Part shown: piece after piece, positions 18,634 through 27,985 of the stretch | How positions within the stretch are numbered: position 1 is the first letter of the stretch | Layout: the number at the start of each line of letters is the position of its first letter | Assembly (NCBI RefSeq): GCF_007859755.1 | Contig: NZ_SJPF01000002.1 | Span: 1,028,200 to 1,092,199 of the forward strand | Length of the DNA: 64,000 bases | Source: Blastopirellula retiformator | Lineage (GTDB): Bacteria; Planctomycetota; Planctomycetia; Pirellulales; Pirellulaceae | Direction of reading: 5' to 3' | Position numbers and translations under genes: made by a program | The notes under the pieces: generated by a model | Seen by the model: only the letters and a program-made list of their open reading frames with translations | Told to the model about the DNA's origin: nothing | Database searches by the model: none

Positions 18634-19629
18634 TTACGTCTCCGTCCGAATACGAGGATCGAGCCAGAGATACGTCAGGTCGAGAATCAGGTTGGCCGTC
18701 ACAAACATCACCGCAATCACCAGCGCGGCCCCCTGCACCACCGCGTAGTCTTGCTCGCGCACGGCGGTCACCAGGTAGCGTCCCAGGCCGGGCCAGTTGA
18801 AGACGGTCTCGGTCAGTACGGCGCCCGAGAGCAACATGCCAACCTGAAAGCCGGCGATATTGACGATCGGCACCGACGCGTTGGGCAGCGCGTGTCGCCA
18901 GACGATTCGCCATAGGCTGGCGCCTTTCGCTTTCGCCGTCCGCAGATAGTCGGACGAGAAAACCTCGAGCATGCTGCTCCGCGTGATCCGCGAAATCACC
19001 GCCGCCGGAATCGTCGCCAGCGCCGTCGCCGGCAACAGCAAGTGCCGCAAAGCGTCGACCGCCAAGTGGAATCGCCCGGTAAAGATCGCCTCGAACAGGA
19101 AAAAGTCGGTGTGAAACTGCGAGATCATCGTCGGCGCGACGCGGCCGCTGGTTGGCATGTTGGTGAAGATCGTCATCAGACAGATCCCCAAAAAGAAGAC
19201 GGGCACGCTCACGCCGACTAGTGCCAACGTCATCGCCACGTAGTCAGGCCAGCTGCCCCGCCACAGCGCTGATGCGACCCCAGCGCCGATTCCCATGGGG
19301 ATAGCGAACACAATTGCCGCGAGCGAAAGTTCCAGCGTCGCCGGAATCGTTTCCAGCAATCGCTCGGCGACCGAATCGCCATGAAAGAACGACACGCCCA
19401 GATCGCCTTGGAGCAGTTCGCCCGGCAGATCAAGCAGCTGCACCCAGATTGGGCGATCCCAACCTTGGCTCGACATCGCGTCGGTCACCCGCTCTGGCAC
19501 CGCATGTTGGCCAAACCGGGCGAGCGCCGGATTGCCCGGCAACAGGCGGATCGAAATGAAGATCAACACGACGGCGACCGCGACGGTCGCTACCGACTGC
19601 ATGATTCGAACGAATAGAAATCTCGCCAC
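18634..19629 (-). CDS. ABC transporter permease, DppB/OppB type
   Basis: The 331-residue protein starts at GTG 19629 and shows the family N-terminus ARFLFVRIMQSVATVAVAVV, the periplasmic R-LLPGNPALARFG segment, and the EAA-type coupling motif YLRTAKAKGASLWRIVWRHA. The C-terminal segments (VLTETVFNWPGLGRYLV, YAVVQGAALVIAVMFVTANL) are typical of DppB. It lies 18 bp downstream of the substrate-binding protein gene and 3 bp upstream of the DppC-type gene. Confidence 0.93.
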   Translation of the reverse strand: MARFLFVRIMQSVATVAVAVVLIFISIRLLPGNPALARFGQHAVPERVTDAMSSQGWDRPIWVQLLDLPGELLQGDLGVSFFHGDSVAERLLETIPATLELSLAAIVFAIPMGIGAGVASALWRGSWPDYVAMTLALVGVSVPVFFLGICLMTIFTNMPTSGRVAPTMISQFHTDFFLFEAIFTGRFHLAVDALRHLLLPATALATIPAAVISRITRSSMLEVFSSDYLRTAKAKGASLWRIVWRHALPNASVPIVNIAGFQVGMLLSGAVLTETVFNWPGLGRYLVTAVREQDYAVVQGAALVIAVMFVTANLILDLTYLWLDPRIRTET

Positions 19630-19647
19630 GGCGACGGCAACCTTCGT

Positions 19648-21207
19648 CTAGCGTTTCAACTTGGTCAGTCGCAGACGAGTCAGCGACGAAGGATGCAGCA
19701 GATAGCCAGTGACCGCTTGATTTTGCACGTTGCGGACCGACGTATGAACCAGCGGCAACAGCGGAGCGTCGGCGAAGATCTGCTCTTGCGCCTGATGATA
19801 CAGCTCGACCCGTTTGTCGTGATCCATCTCGGTCTTCGCCGCGGCCAACAAGTCATGCACCTTCTGACTGCGATAGCGGCTCATGTTGTTGCCGCCGACG
19901 TCGTTGATGTTGTCGGGATCGAGCAACGTGTAAAGAAAGTTGTCTGGGTCGGGCATGTCGGCCGACCAGCCGGCCAGGCCCAGTTGATGTTCGCCGCGAG
20001 TCATCCGGCGAAAGTGCTGCGAGTTCTCGTTGGTGACGATTTCGGTTTCGATGCCGACCTTGGCGAGCGAGTCCTTGATAAAGATCGCCGTTTGTCGCGG
20101 CTGCTGCATGTAAGGCCGGGGATCAGTCATTACAAATAGTTGCACCTTGACCGGGGTCGGCACGCCGTCGGCCGCCGCTTCGGCCAGCAGTTGTTTCGCC
20201 TTTTCGGGATTGTACTCCCGATCCTCCATCTCAGCGTGACTCCCCCACAACGTCGGCGGGACCAGCGTCTTCGCTTTGGTCGCATGTCCCGAGTAGGCCG
20301 ACTCGATCAGCTGATCGCGATCGATCGCATACCAGATCGCTTCGCGAATCCGCTGGTCGTCGAGCGGGGCCTTGTCGTTGTTCATCGTCAGGTAGGCGAC
20401 GTTCATCCCCTCCTTTTCCTGCACGACGACGCCCGGTTTCTCGTCCAGGGAGTCAATTTCGGCCGGCGGCAGATTGTCGGCGATGTCGATCTCGCCCCGC
20501 AGCAGTTGCTTGACCCGCACGGCGCTTTCGCCGACCGGCAGGAAGATGACGCCGTCAATCTCGGGGCGTCCCCGCCAATGGTCGTCAAACGACAGGAGCG
20601 TCAGCTGTTGGTTGACGTTCCACGAGTCGAACTTGAACGGGCCCGTGCCGACGGGGTGCTTCCAGAACTCGACCTCGTACTTTTTGACCGCGGTTGGGCT
20701 GACGATGCTGGACGGAAACATCGACATCGTCGTCAGAAACGCCGCCGTGGGCCGTTTCAAGCGAATCTTGACGGTCAGCGGATCGACCGCCGTGACCGAC
20801 TCGATCGCCTCGAACGACTGGGCGTACGGAATCACCGGATCAAACACATACGGATGGTCGGGCTTGGTCAATCGCTCGAGCGAAAAGACGACTGCGTCGG
20901 CGTCGAGCGGCGTTCCATCATGAAACGTCACGCCCTCCCGCAGCTTGAAGGTCCATTCCAACCCATCGTCGCTGGTCGTCCACGACTCGGCCAGGCTCGG
21001 GACGAGATCGAGCGTCTCATCGTCGAACGTCACCAAGGTATCGTAGATGTTGCACATTACCTTGACCGACTCGCCGATATCAGTCTGGATCGGATCGAGC
21101 CGATCCGCATCGTCGCCGCGGCCATAGATCAAGATATTGCTCGGCGGGGGCGGAGCGCCACAGCCGACGAGCATCGACAAAATCAGACAACAAAGAAGCG
21201 AGCGCAT
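19648..21207 (-). CDS. ABC transporter substrate-binding lipoprotein, SBP family 5 (dipeptide/oligopeptide type)
   Basis: The 519-residue protein has a lipoprotein signal peptide with lipobox LVGC (residues about 13-16), so it should be lipid-anchored. It follows the SBP_bac_5 pattern: GDDADRLDPIQTDIGESVKV, LAESWTTSDDGLEWTFKLRE with GVTFHDGTPLDADAVVFSLE, PVGTGPFKFDSW, and NMSRYRSQKVHDLLAAAKTE near the C-terminus. The family binds peptides, but members also bind nickel, haem or sugars; the ligand is not predictable. It is the first gene of a three-gene operon with two permeases. The ATP-binding subunits must be encoded elsewhere. Confidence 0.92.
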   Translation of the reverse strand: MRSLLCCLILSMLVGCGAPPPPSNILIYGRGDDADRLDPIQTDIGESVKVMCNIYDTLVTFDDETLDLVPSLAESWTTSDDGLEWTFKLREGVTFHDGTPLDADAVVFSLERLTKPDHPYVFDPVIPYAQSFEAIESVTAVDPLTVKIRLKRPTAAFLTTMSMFPSSIVSPTAVKKYEVEFWKHPVGTGPFKFDSWNVNQQLTLLSFDDHWRGRPEIDGVIFLPVGESAVRVKQLLRGEIDIADNLPPAEIDSLDEKPGVVVQEKEGMNVAYLTMNNDKAPLDDQRIREAIWYAIDRDQLIESAYSGHATKAKTLVPPTLWGSHAEMEDREYNPEKAKQLLAEAAADGVPTPVKVQLFVMTDPRPYMQQPRQTAIFIKDSLAKVGIETEIVTNENSQHFRRMTRGEHQLGLAGWSADMPDPDNFLYTLLDPDNINDVGGNNMSRYRSQKVHDLLAAAKTEMDHDKRVELYHQAQEQIFADAPLLPLVHTSVRNVQNQAVTGYLLHPSSLTRLRLTKLKR

Positions 21208-21291
21208 ACGTTCTTTCGATTAACTGCGATCGGGGCTGGGAAATTATTTTAGCGCCAAATTGGCTGGGGTCACACCCCGTGACGAAGAGAT

Positions 21292-23952
21292 TTACGGGAG
21301 TTCGCTGGGAGAAAGGACCGGACTGCCGACCGCAGGAGCGTCAGCAGGAAATTTCGGCAGTTTCGCAAAGTCCGCCCCAGCGATCTCGGCGCCTGCCTTC
21401 TTGTCGTAGGCGTAATTCCCTTCCGCATCCGCATCCAAGCGATAGTCGCTCAGCAGCCGCTGCGAAAACGGAGGCAGGCTCTCCATTTGCCGCGCCCAGA
21501 CAATCGGCTCTCGTTTGGCAAATTTGTCCCCTTCGACCGCGGCGCCCCACTTCTCAGCGTTCAGCGCCTCGATCTCCAGGCGAGTTTTCTTTTCCCAAAA
21601 AATCTGCCGCAAGCTGTTGGTCAGATCGTAAAAGTTGTTGTCTCCCTTGAACCGGACCGATTTCAGATCGTCCAGCTTCGCGCTGGGGGCGCGATCGTAC
21701 TGCAGCAACATCGCTTCGGTCGGCGACCAGCGGACGATGCAGTCGGTCAGCGTCGCTTCCAGGTCGCGCTGCTCGGGGAATTCGCTGGAGCTTTCCAGGC
21801 GGAACAAGCCTTGGCTCGCCGCCGCGGTGACCCGACTCATCCGCACGTCAATCAGTTCGGTCGAAGTTTTGGTCGAGCCTTGCACGTCAAGCAACACGCC
21901 TGAGATCGCCAACAGACCGTTCTGCCAATCAAATTTGAACTGCGACGCCTGATCCAGATGCACGACGTCGGTCTCGCCCCGAATCGCCGTATCGACCAGC
22001 GAAATCGACGGCGGCCGGTACATCATCACTTCGGTCGTCGTCGCTGGCGTGATCGCAATTGCCAGCGGCCGCCGAAAGACGGCCGGCAACACCGCCATAT
22101 TCGGCGGAGCGGCGACGGTAAAGGTGCAGCGATTCGTTTTGATAGCGCCGCCGGTTTCCAGCAGGAACAAACAGCCGGGGTCGACCGAGGCGTCGGTCGT
22201 CTCCAACCGAAACGCCAATCCCTCGAACAACGCCTGCACGCGTCCGACGCGAATCATGTTACGGTACATCGACATCGCGTGGATCGACAGCGTCAACTCT
22301 GGCGAAAAGCCGACGGCAGCCCGCATCGTGATCTTTTCGGTATCGGCGTCCCCTTCCAACAGCAGCGGCGCCTCGATCCTAACCCGGCCGTTAAAGCGGA
22401 GTTCGATCGTATCGATCTTGGGGTCGAGCTTCGCCTTGGTGACGGCGTCATAAATCTGCGTCGCGCTGGCGACGTTGACCACTTTGACGTTCGGCATGTC
22501 GACCGCGGCCGGCGGCAAGATCATCGGCAGCGGCGAAAGCGGGGACTCCAGCGGATTGGTTTCCCGCGGCGTCGTTGGCGACATCGGACTGGGAGTCGTC
22601 CCTTTCGGGTCAGGTTCTGGAATTGCGCCGATGCCGCGATCGTCGCGAGGCGGCGTCGCGGACGGATTGCCAGTCGCGCTGCCGAGGCTTTGAAAGCGGC
22701 TCTCGTCCTCGAAGGTGAGCTTCGGCAGAAACTCGTGACTGCTGCGTGCCGACCAAACGGCGTCCATCACAAAGAAGATGGCGATAAACGCCAAGATTGG
22801 CGCTACCCACGGAAAGTGACGTTCGATGATCGTTGGCGGCTGCACGTCGGCCGCGATCGTCATTCCTCCGCCATGCTGCAGGCGAAAACCGAGGTCTTCG
22901 CAAAAGAGCAGCATCTCGGCGATGAACTCGGCCGGCGTTTGATAACGATCTTGCGGATTCTTGGCGGTCAGTCCGCCCAGCAGCACCATGATTTCGTCCG
23001 GCAGGTCGTCGCGCAGTTCGCGCGGGTCAAGCGGTTCGTCGCTGCTATGACTGAGCAACTTCTGCAGCACCGTCCCTTCCGGAAACGGCGGCCGCCCAGT
23101 CAGCATGTAGTACAGGGTACAGCCGAGCGAATAGAGATCGCTGCGGACGTCGGCCAGACGAGGGTCGCGGGCCTGTTCCGGCGAAATATAGTCAAATGTG
23201 CCGAGCGTTACGCCGCTGGCGGTCAGGTCCCCCTTGTCGTCATCGACCTGATGCAACCGGGCCAGCCCCATGTCGACCAGTTTGGCGGTCCCGCTGGAGG
23301 TGACCAGAATGTTGGACGGCTTGATGTCGCGGTGAACGATGTCGCGCTGCGAGGCATGATGCAGCGCCTCGGCGATTTGCAGCGAGTAGTCGAGCGCCTG
23401 CTCGACCGGCAGCGGTCCATCGCGATCGACCAGGTCGCGGATGTTGTATCCTTCGATGTACTCGAAAACGATGTAGTTCCAATCGTTGTCGGTACCGACG
23501 AAGTAGACGCGGGCAATGTTCGGATGATCGAGCCGGGCGGCGCTCTTCGCTTCATTACGAAAGCGGTTGACCGTCTCTTCGCTACCGTTGTTCTCGCGCG
23601 AGAGAACTTTGATCGCGACCTCGCGCCCCAACAATTTGTCGAATCCGCGGAAGACGGCGCCCATACCGCCGGCTCCGATGAACTCACGCAGCTCAAAATG
23701 GCCAAGCGTCTGCCCGACCAGGTCGTTGTTCAGCCACGCGCTGTTGATCGGCCGAATGGTCGAACCACCGTTGCCGTCCGACTTGTCGCGGGCCGAGATG
23801 ACGGTCGCTTGCTCTTCGGTCGTCATCAACATCTCAGGCGCCGTGGTCGACGGCATGTCGCGTCCCGACGATACCTTCGTTTCGCTCGGCGCAGGCGCCA
23901 GCGACGAAGAAGGCTCTTTCGGCAGATCGGAGTCGGGCGACTTAGAATCCAC
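21292..23952 (-). CDS. Membrane-anchored Ser/Thr protein kinase with a large C-terminal sensor-like domain
   Basis: The 886-residue protein starts at GTG 23952. The kinase domain (about residues 85-345) has the glycine loop FIGAGGMGAVFRG, Lys in REVAIKVL, catalytic HRDIKPSNILV, DMGLA as a variant of DFG, and YISPEQARD. One membrane segment, WVAPILAFIAIFFVMDAVW, lies near residue 385. The outer part of about 480 residues has a Pro/Thr-rich linker and then regularly spaced hydrophobic strands (LLLEGDADTEKITMRA, RNMIRVGRVQALFEGLAF) that suggest a beta-helix-like fold, which is inference. Planctomycetes carry many such Hanks-type kinases. DMG instead of DFG is common in this group and compatible with activity. 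Confidence 0.88.
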   Translation of the reverse strand: MDSKSPDSDLPKEPSSSLAPAPSETKVSSGRDMPSTTAPEMLMTTEEQATVISARDKSDGNGGSTIRPINSAWLNNDLVGQTLGHFELREFIGAGGMGAVFRGFDKLLGREVAIKVLSRENNGSEETVNRFRNEAKSAARLDHPNIARVYFVGTDNDWNYIVFEYIEGYNIRDLVDRDGPLPVEQALDYSLQIAEALHHASQRDIVHRDIKPSNILVTSSGTAKLVDMGLARLHQVDDDKGDLTASGVTLGTFDYISPEQARDPRLADVRSDLYSLGCTLYYMLTGRPPFPEGTVLQKLLSHSSDEPLDPRELRDDLPDEIMVLLGGLTAKNPQDRYQTPAEFIAEMLLFCEDLGFRLQHGGGMTIAADVQPPTIIERHFPWVAPILAFIAIFFVMDAVWSARSSHEFLPKLTFEDESRFQSLGSATGNPSATPPRDDRGIGAIPEPDPKGTTPSPMSPTTPRETNPLESPLSPLPMILPPAAVDMPNVKVVNVASATQIYDAVTKAKLDPKIDTIELRFNGRVRIEAPLLLEGDADTEKITMRAAVGFSPELTLSIHAMSMYRNMIRVGRVQALFEGLAFRLETTDASVDPGCLFLLETGGAIKTNRCTFTVAAPPNMAVLPAVFRRPLAIAITPATTTEVMMYRPPSISLVDTAIRGETDVVHLDQASQFKFDWQNGLLAISGVLLDVQGSTKTSTELIDVRMSRVTAAASQGLFRLESSSEFPEQRDLEATLTDCIVRWSPTEAMLLQYDRAPSAKLDDLKSVRFKGDNNFYDLTNSLRQIFWEKKTRLEIEALNAEKWGAAVEGDKFAKREPIVWARQMESLPPFSQRLLSDYRLDADAEGNYAYDKKAGAEIAGADFAKLPKFPADAPAVGSPVLSPSELP

Positions 23953-24094
23953 GACCGCTACGGACCTCGAGACTAGTGAGGCGAATGTTCAGGAAAAGGG
24001 AAGATGCCGCCGCAGACGACGAGATGGAAACGGCGTGCATCCATAAGCTGATTCTAGACGGACGCCCTTAATCGTCAACCGAATGTCTCGTCTG

Positions 24095-24208
24095 CTAATG
24101 ACTTACGAAAAAACGTTGCGTCCAAAGAACGGCGATAACAATTGCGCCGATCATGCCGCTCAAGCCGCCCAACAGAGCCCCGGGCCACCTAAACCATGTC
24201 GCCAGCAT
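24095..24208 (-). CDS. Possible 37-residue single-span membrane protein overlapping the rsgA 3' end
   Basis: An ATG at 24208, inside the last codons of rsgA, opens a frame of 37 residues ending in TAG at 24095. It begins MLATWFRWPGALLGG, followed by a hydrophobic stretch LSGMIGAIVIAVLWTQ and a short end RFFVSH. The composition is that of a small membrane protein, not a random frame. The 20-bp overlap with rsgA would allow translational coupling. No known family is recognised. Confidence 0.4.
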   Translation of the reverse strand: MLATWFRWPGALLGGLSGMIGAIVIAVLWTQRFFVSH

Positions 24209-25316
24209 GGATCTGGCAGTAACTTTCGTAGCGCCGCGTGTCGAGAAACCCGTCCGCGACCGCTCCCTTGACGCCGCACCCCTCTTCGTGAGTGTGCGAA
24301 CAGTCGGGAAATCGGCAGCCGGTAATAAAGGGGCGGAGGTCTCGAAAATAACCGGCCACTTCCTCCGGAATCACGTCCCACAGCTGAAACTGCCGAATCC
24401 CCGGCGTGTCGACCACATGCCCTCCCGCTTCCAGCGGAACCAAACTGGCGGTCGTCGTGGTGTGCCGCCCTTTGTCGGTCGTTTCGCTGACGTGCCCGAC
24501 GCGCAGATTCAGACCGGGCTCGATCGCATTCAAAATGGTCGACTTGCCGACGCCGCTTTGCCCCGACAAGACGCTGGCCCGGTCTTTCACGACCGCCCGC
24601 AGTCGAGCGACGCCGATTCCCTCGGTCGCCGAGAGCAGAATCACCTGGTAACCCATCTGACCATAAACGCCAACCAGCGGTTGCAAGTCGGCAGGCCGTA
24701 CCAAGTCGATCTTGTTGATGCAGATGATCGGCTTGATGCCCGCCTTCTCGGCGGTAATTAGATAGCGGTCAATCAGGTTCGGCTTCAAGTATGGCTCCGC
24801 CGCGCTGGCGACGATCAACAGTTGATCGACGTTGGCGACGATCACATGTTGCCGCCGTTTGCTGGCCCGGCAGAGCACGCCGTAGCGTGCCTCGATGCTT
24901 TCGATGATCCCTTCCTGGTTATCGGCAGGGCGAATCCAGACAAAGTCGCCCGCAGCAACCACATGCCGCTGATCGGTCGAGAGCGTCTTCAACAGCCGCC
25001 GCGTGGCGCACCGATAGATCTGTCCGCCGTCGACTTCGACCTCGCTGTTGAGGCCGCGGACTCGCAGCACGCGTCCTTGGAGACATTGCGACGGATCGAA
25101 ATCGATCTGCAGTTCGCCGTCGTCCCCTTCGGTCGCGCCGTGGATCGTTCGCTTGCGGGTCAGTTCCCCTTTGCCCGACAGTCGCTCGGCCGAGGCGAGC
25201 TTGTCATGATTCAGCTCGTCCTTGGCGAACTGCCGGGTCAGGTCCGAGCCGCGAACCCGCGAAGAGCGATTCTTCCGGAATTCAGTGCGAAACTTCTTCG
25301 AGCCGCGCTTCGCCAT
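24189..25316 (-). CDS. rsgA: Ribosome small-subunit-dependent GTPase RsgA
   Basis: The 375-residue protein shows the circularly permuted GTPase order of RsgA: OB-fold region (about 75-155), G4 ICINKIDLV (about 210), G1 GQSGVGKSTI (about 249), the T-rich switch TTDKGRHTTTT, G3 VDTPGIRQF, and a C-terminal zinc finger with CRFPDCSHTHEEGC. It acts late in 30S ribosome maturation. The N-terminal extension of about 70 basic residues (MAKRGSKKFRTEFRKNRSSR) makes it longer than most family members. It starts 12 bp after ftsH, so the two are probably co-transcribed. Confidence 0.95.
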   Translation of the reverse strand: MAKRGSKKFRTEFRKNRSSRVRGSDLTRQFAKDELNHDKLASAERLSGKGELTRKRTIHGATEGDDGELQIDFDPSQCLQGRVLRVRGLNSEVEVDGGQIYRCATRRLLKTLSTDQRHVVAAGDFVWIRPADNQEGIIESIEARYGVLCRASKRRQHVIVANVDQLLIVASAAEPYLKPNLIDRYLITAEKAGIKPIICINKIDLVRPADLQPLVGVYGQMGYQVILLSATEGIGVARLRAVVKDRASVLSGQSGVGKSTILNAIEPGLNLRVGHVSETTDKGRHTTTTASLVPLEAGGHVVDTPGIRQFQLWDVIPEEVAGYFRDLRPFITGCRFPDCSHTHEEGCGVKGAVADGFLDTRRYESYCQIHAGDMV

Positions 25317-25328
25317 AGGAATCTGCGA

Positions 25329-27368
25329 CTATTCCTCTTCCGACTTGGCGCGCGGCGGCGCTTCGACGCCCGGCATTCCGTTACTCGACTCGTACGGAAT
25401 CTCTTCCTGGCTCTTCTTGCGAATCGCATGGACCGACGGCCCAATGAGGTCGGTGATTTCGACGTCCGACAACTCTTCCTTTTCGCACAACTCTTTCGTG
25501 ACCGATTCGAGCTTGTCTCTATTCTCGGTCAGAACGTCGATCGCCCGTTGAGCGGCGTCGTGCAGGATGCGAGCGATTTCTTCATCGATCACCTGCATCG
25601 TGTGTTCGCTGAACTGACGCGACTCGTGCATCTCGCGGCCCAGGAACGGATCTTCGCCCGACATCTTGTAGCTGACCGGACCAATCCGCTCGCTCATTCC
25701 CCACTGGGTCACCATGCGGCGAACCATTTTGGTCGCACGTTCCAGGTCGTTCTCGGCGCCGGCGCTCAGTTCGTCGTAGGCGATCTTCTCAGCCGCGCGA
25801 CCACCCAGGATGAAGGCCAGCTTGTCGCGCAATTCGCTTTCGCTGATGTTCATCCGCTCTTCTTCGGGCAACGTCTGCGTCACGCCGAGCGCTCGGCCCC
25901 GCGGAATCACCGTCACCTTGTGCAGACGATCGACGCCCGGCAACAGCCAGGCCAACAGCGCGTGCCCCGCTTCGTGATAGGCGGTCTTTTCTTTTTCGCG
26001 CGCGACCAGCGCCTCTTCGCGGCGGGCGCCCATCAAGATCTTGTCGCGGGCATACTCAAAGTCCTCCATGTGGACTTCGGTCTTGTCTTGGCGAGTCGCC
26101 CAGAGCGCCGCTTCGTTGATCAAGTTGCGAATGTCGGCGCCGGTCAGTCCGACCGAGCCCGCCGCTAATCGCTCCATCGAAACGTCGTCCGCCAGCGGAA
26201 CATTGCGGACGTGGACTTTGAAGATTTCCAGGCGGCCCTTCATGCTCGGGCGATCGACCGTGATATGACGGTCAAAACGGCCAGGTCGCAGCAGCGCCGG
26301 ATCAAGCACGTCAGGACGGTTGGTCGCGGCGACGACGATGACCGTTTCGCCCTGCGTGAAGCCGTCCATCTCGCTCAGAATCTGGTTGAGCGTTTGTTCC
26401 CGCTCGTCATGTCCGCCACCGAGACCGGCGCCACGTTGACGACCGACGGCGTCGATTTCGTCAATGAAGACGATCGACGGCGAGTTGTCTTTGGCGGTCT
26501 TAAACAGATCGCGGACGCGGCTGGCGCCAACGCCAACAAACATCTGAATGAACTCAGAACCGCTGACCGAATAGAACGGCACGCCTGCTTCGCCGGCGAT
26601 CGCGCGCGCCAGCAAGGTCTTACCGGTACCCGGAGGCCCAATCAGCAGCACCCCCTTGGGCACCTGACCGCCAAGACGCTGGAACTTTTCGGGCTTACGA
26701 AGGAAGTCGACGATCTCTTGCAGATCGCTTTTGACCCCTTCCAGGCCGGCGACGTCGTTGAAGGTGACGGCGCGGCGGTTCGCTTCGTACTTTTTGGCCG
26801 GGCTCTTGCTGAAGCCCGAGAGAAAACCGCCCCCCATGATCTGATCACGGCTACGGCGGAAGCTATTCCAAATCAACAGCAACACCACCAGCGGCAACAG
26901 CGCAAAGATCACCCCCAGGATGACCATGCTGTGATTTTGCTCTTTGTACGCAAACTCGATGTTGTTTTCAGCCAACAGGTTGGTGGCGTTTTCGACGACC
27001 GCGTCGCCGGCGCGAATATTGACCCGGAACTTCTCTGGAAGCTCGATCGGGTCGCCGTTCTTATCTTTCTTCTCTACCCACTTGCCGCTAGTCTGTTGTT
27101 CGCGGACATGGACCGTCTTGATGAAATCGCCGGTGATCTGCGCTTCGTCGATCACTACATCTTTGACGTTTTGGTCTTTGACCTGCGTTTCGAACTGCGA
27201 GTACGAAATCAGGCCGCGACTCGATCTGCCGGGGGACGCCAATAGCATGACGACCAACACCGCCAGAACGAGCATCACCACAAAGATGCTGAACTGCGGA
27301 CGGAAACCTCCCTGGGTGGGCTCGTTTTTCGGATTTTCTTGATTTGGATCGTTTGGCTGTTCCGCCAT
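25329..27368 (-). CDS. ftsH: ATP-dependent zinc metalloprotease FtsH
   Basis: The 679-residue membrane protein has two membrane segments ([17 protein letters not shown] near 27-45; [19 protein letters not shown] near 150-168) enclosing a periplasmic domain. These are followed by an AAA domain with Walker A GPPGTGKT (about 243), Walker [12 protein letters not shown], the second region of homology [19 protein letters not shown], and the zinc motif HEAGH (about 464). It degrades misfolded and short-lived membrane and cytosolic proteins. AAGGGA lies upstream of the ATG. It leads the ftsH-rsgA unit and diverges from the Nudix gene. Confidence 0.97.
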   Translation of the reverse strand: MAEQPNDPNQENPKNEPTQGGFRPQFSIFVVMLVLAVLVVMLLASPGRSSRGLISYSQFETQVKDQNVKDVVIDEAQITGDFIKTVHVREQQTSGKWVEKKDKNGDPIELPEKFRVNIRAGDAVVENATNLLAENNIEFAYKEQNHSMVILGVIFALLPLVVLLLIWNSFRRSRDQIMGGGFLSGFSKSPAKKYEANRRAVTFNDVAGLEGVKSDLQEIVDFLRKPEKFQRLGGQVPKGVLLIGPPGTGKTLLARAIAGEAGVPFYSVSGSEFIQMFVGVGASRVRDLFKTAKDNSPSIVFIDEIDAVGRQRGAGLGGGHDEREQTLNQILSEMDGFTQGETVIVVAATNRPDVLDPALLRPGRFDRHITVDRPSMKGRLEIFKVHVRNVPLADDVSMERLAAGSVGLTGADIRNLINEAALWATRQDKTEVHMEDFEYARDKILMGARREEALVAREKEKTAYHEAGHALLAWLLPGVDRLHKVTVIPRGRALGVTQTLPEEERMNISESELRDKLAFILGGRAAEKIAYDELSAGAENDLERATKMVRRMVTQWGMSERIGPVSYKMSGEDPFLGREMHESRQFSEHTMQVIDEEIARILHDAAQRAIDVLTENRDKLESVTKELCEKEELSDVEITDLIGPSVHAIRKKSQEEIPYESSNGMPGVEAPPRAKSEEE

Positions 27369-27511
27369 CCGTTTTCCCTTACAGGGACCGAGGAATGAAA
27401 TGAGACGCGGTGCGGGACTGACGTGCAGGATACGGCGCGAATTGCCGCAAAACCATAAGTATTCTTACCTTTTGCATATCATGTTGCCCACCCCCAAGAC
27501 CTAGGAACCGC

Positions 27512-27985
27512 GTGACTTCGCACCCTTACAACCGGCAAACGCCCTCTGTTCGCCGCAAAGCGGCTGTCGCTGTGATTGTTCGCCAACGGCGACTTCTGGT
27601 GATCCGCCGCTCTCAGAACGTCCCTGCGCCGGGCAAACTTTGCTTTCCCGGCGGAGGCATCCAGCCCAACGAGTCGGAGCAAGAGGCCGTCGTCCGCGAG
27701 ATCGCCGAAGAAATCGGCGTCTCGTGTTTCCCGCAGCAAAAAATATGGCATAGCCAGACATCTTGGGGGACCGACGTCGCCTGGTGGGCGGCGGAGATTG
27801 CCGAGGACGCCCAGATCGAGATCAACCTGGACGAAGTCGCCGAGTATTTCTGGCTACGCCCGGCCGAGTTGCACGCGCACGTCGACTTGCTGCCGAGCAA
27901 CCACGAGTTTCTTTCCGCCTGGAAAGCCCAGACCTTTACGATCGCCGACTTTAGCGATCCTTTCGCTCGGCATGCTGACGATTGA
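27512..27985 (+). CDS. Nudix hydrolase
   Basis: The 157-residue protein contains a complete Nudix box GGGIQPNESEQEAVVREIAE with EEIGV after it (residues about 46-70), following VAVIVRQRRLLVIRRSQ. It hydrolyses a nucleoside diphosphate linked to another group; the substrate is not evident. The GTG start at 27512 has AGGA upstream. Its last 35 bp overlap the 3' end of the convergent gene at 27951-29042, so the two transcripts are antisense at their ends. Confidence 0.85.
   Translation: MTSHPYNRQTPSVRRKAAVAVIVRQRRLLVIRRSQNVPAPGKLCFPGGGIQPNESEQEAVVREIAEEIGVSCFPQQKIWHSQTSWGTDVAWWAAEIAEDAQIEINLDEVAEYFWLRPAELHAHVDLLPSNHEFLSAWKAQTFTIADFSDPFARHADD

Noticed and set aside
21958..23976. A 672-residue plus-strand open frame opposite the Ser/Thr kinase
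   Set aside because: Mirror frame of the kinase gene with no ribosome site or recognised motif.
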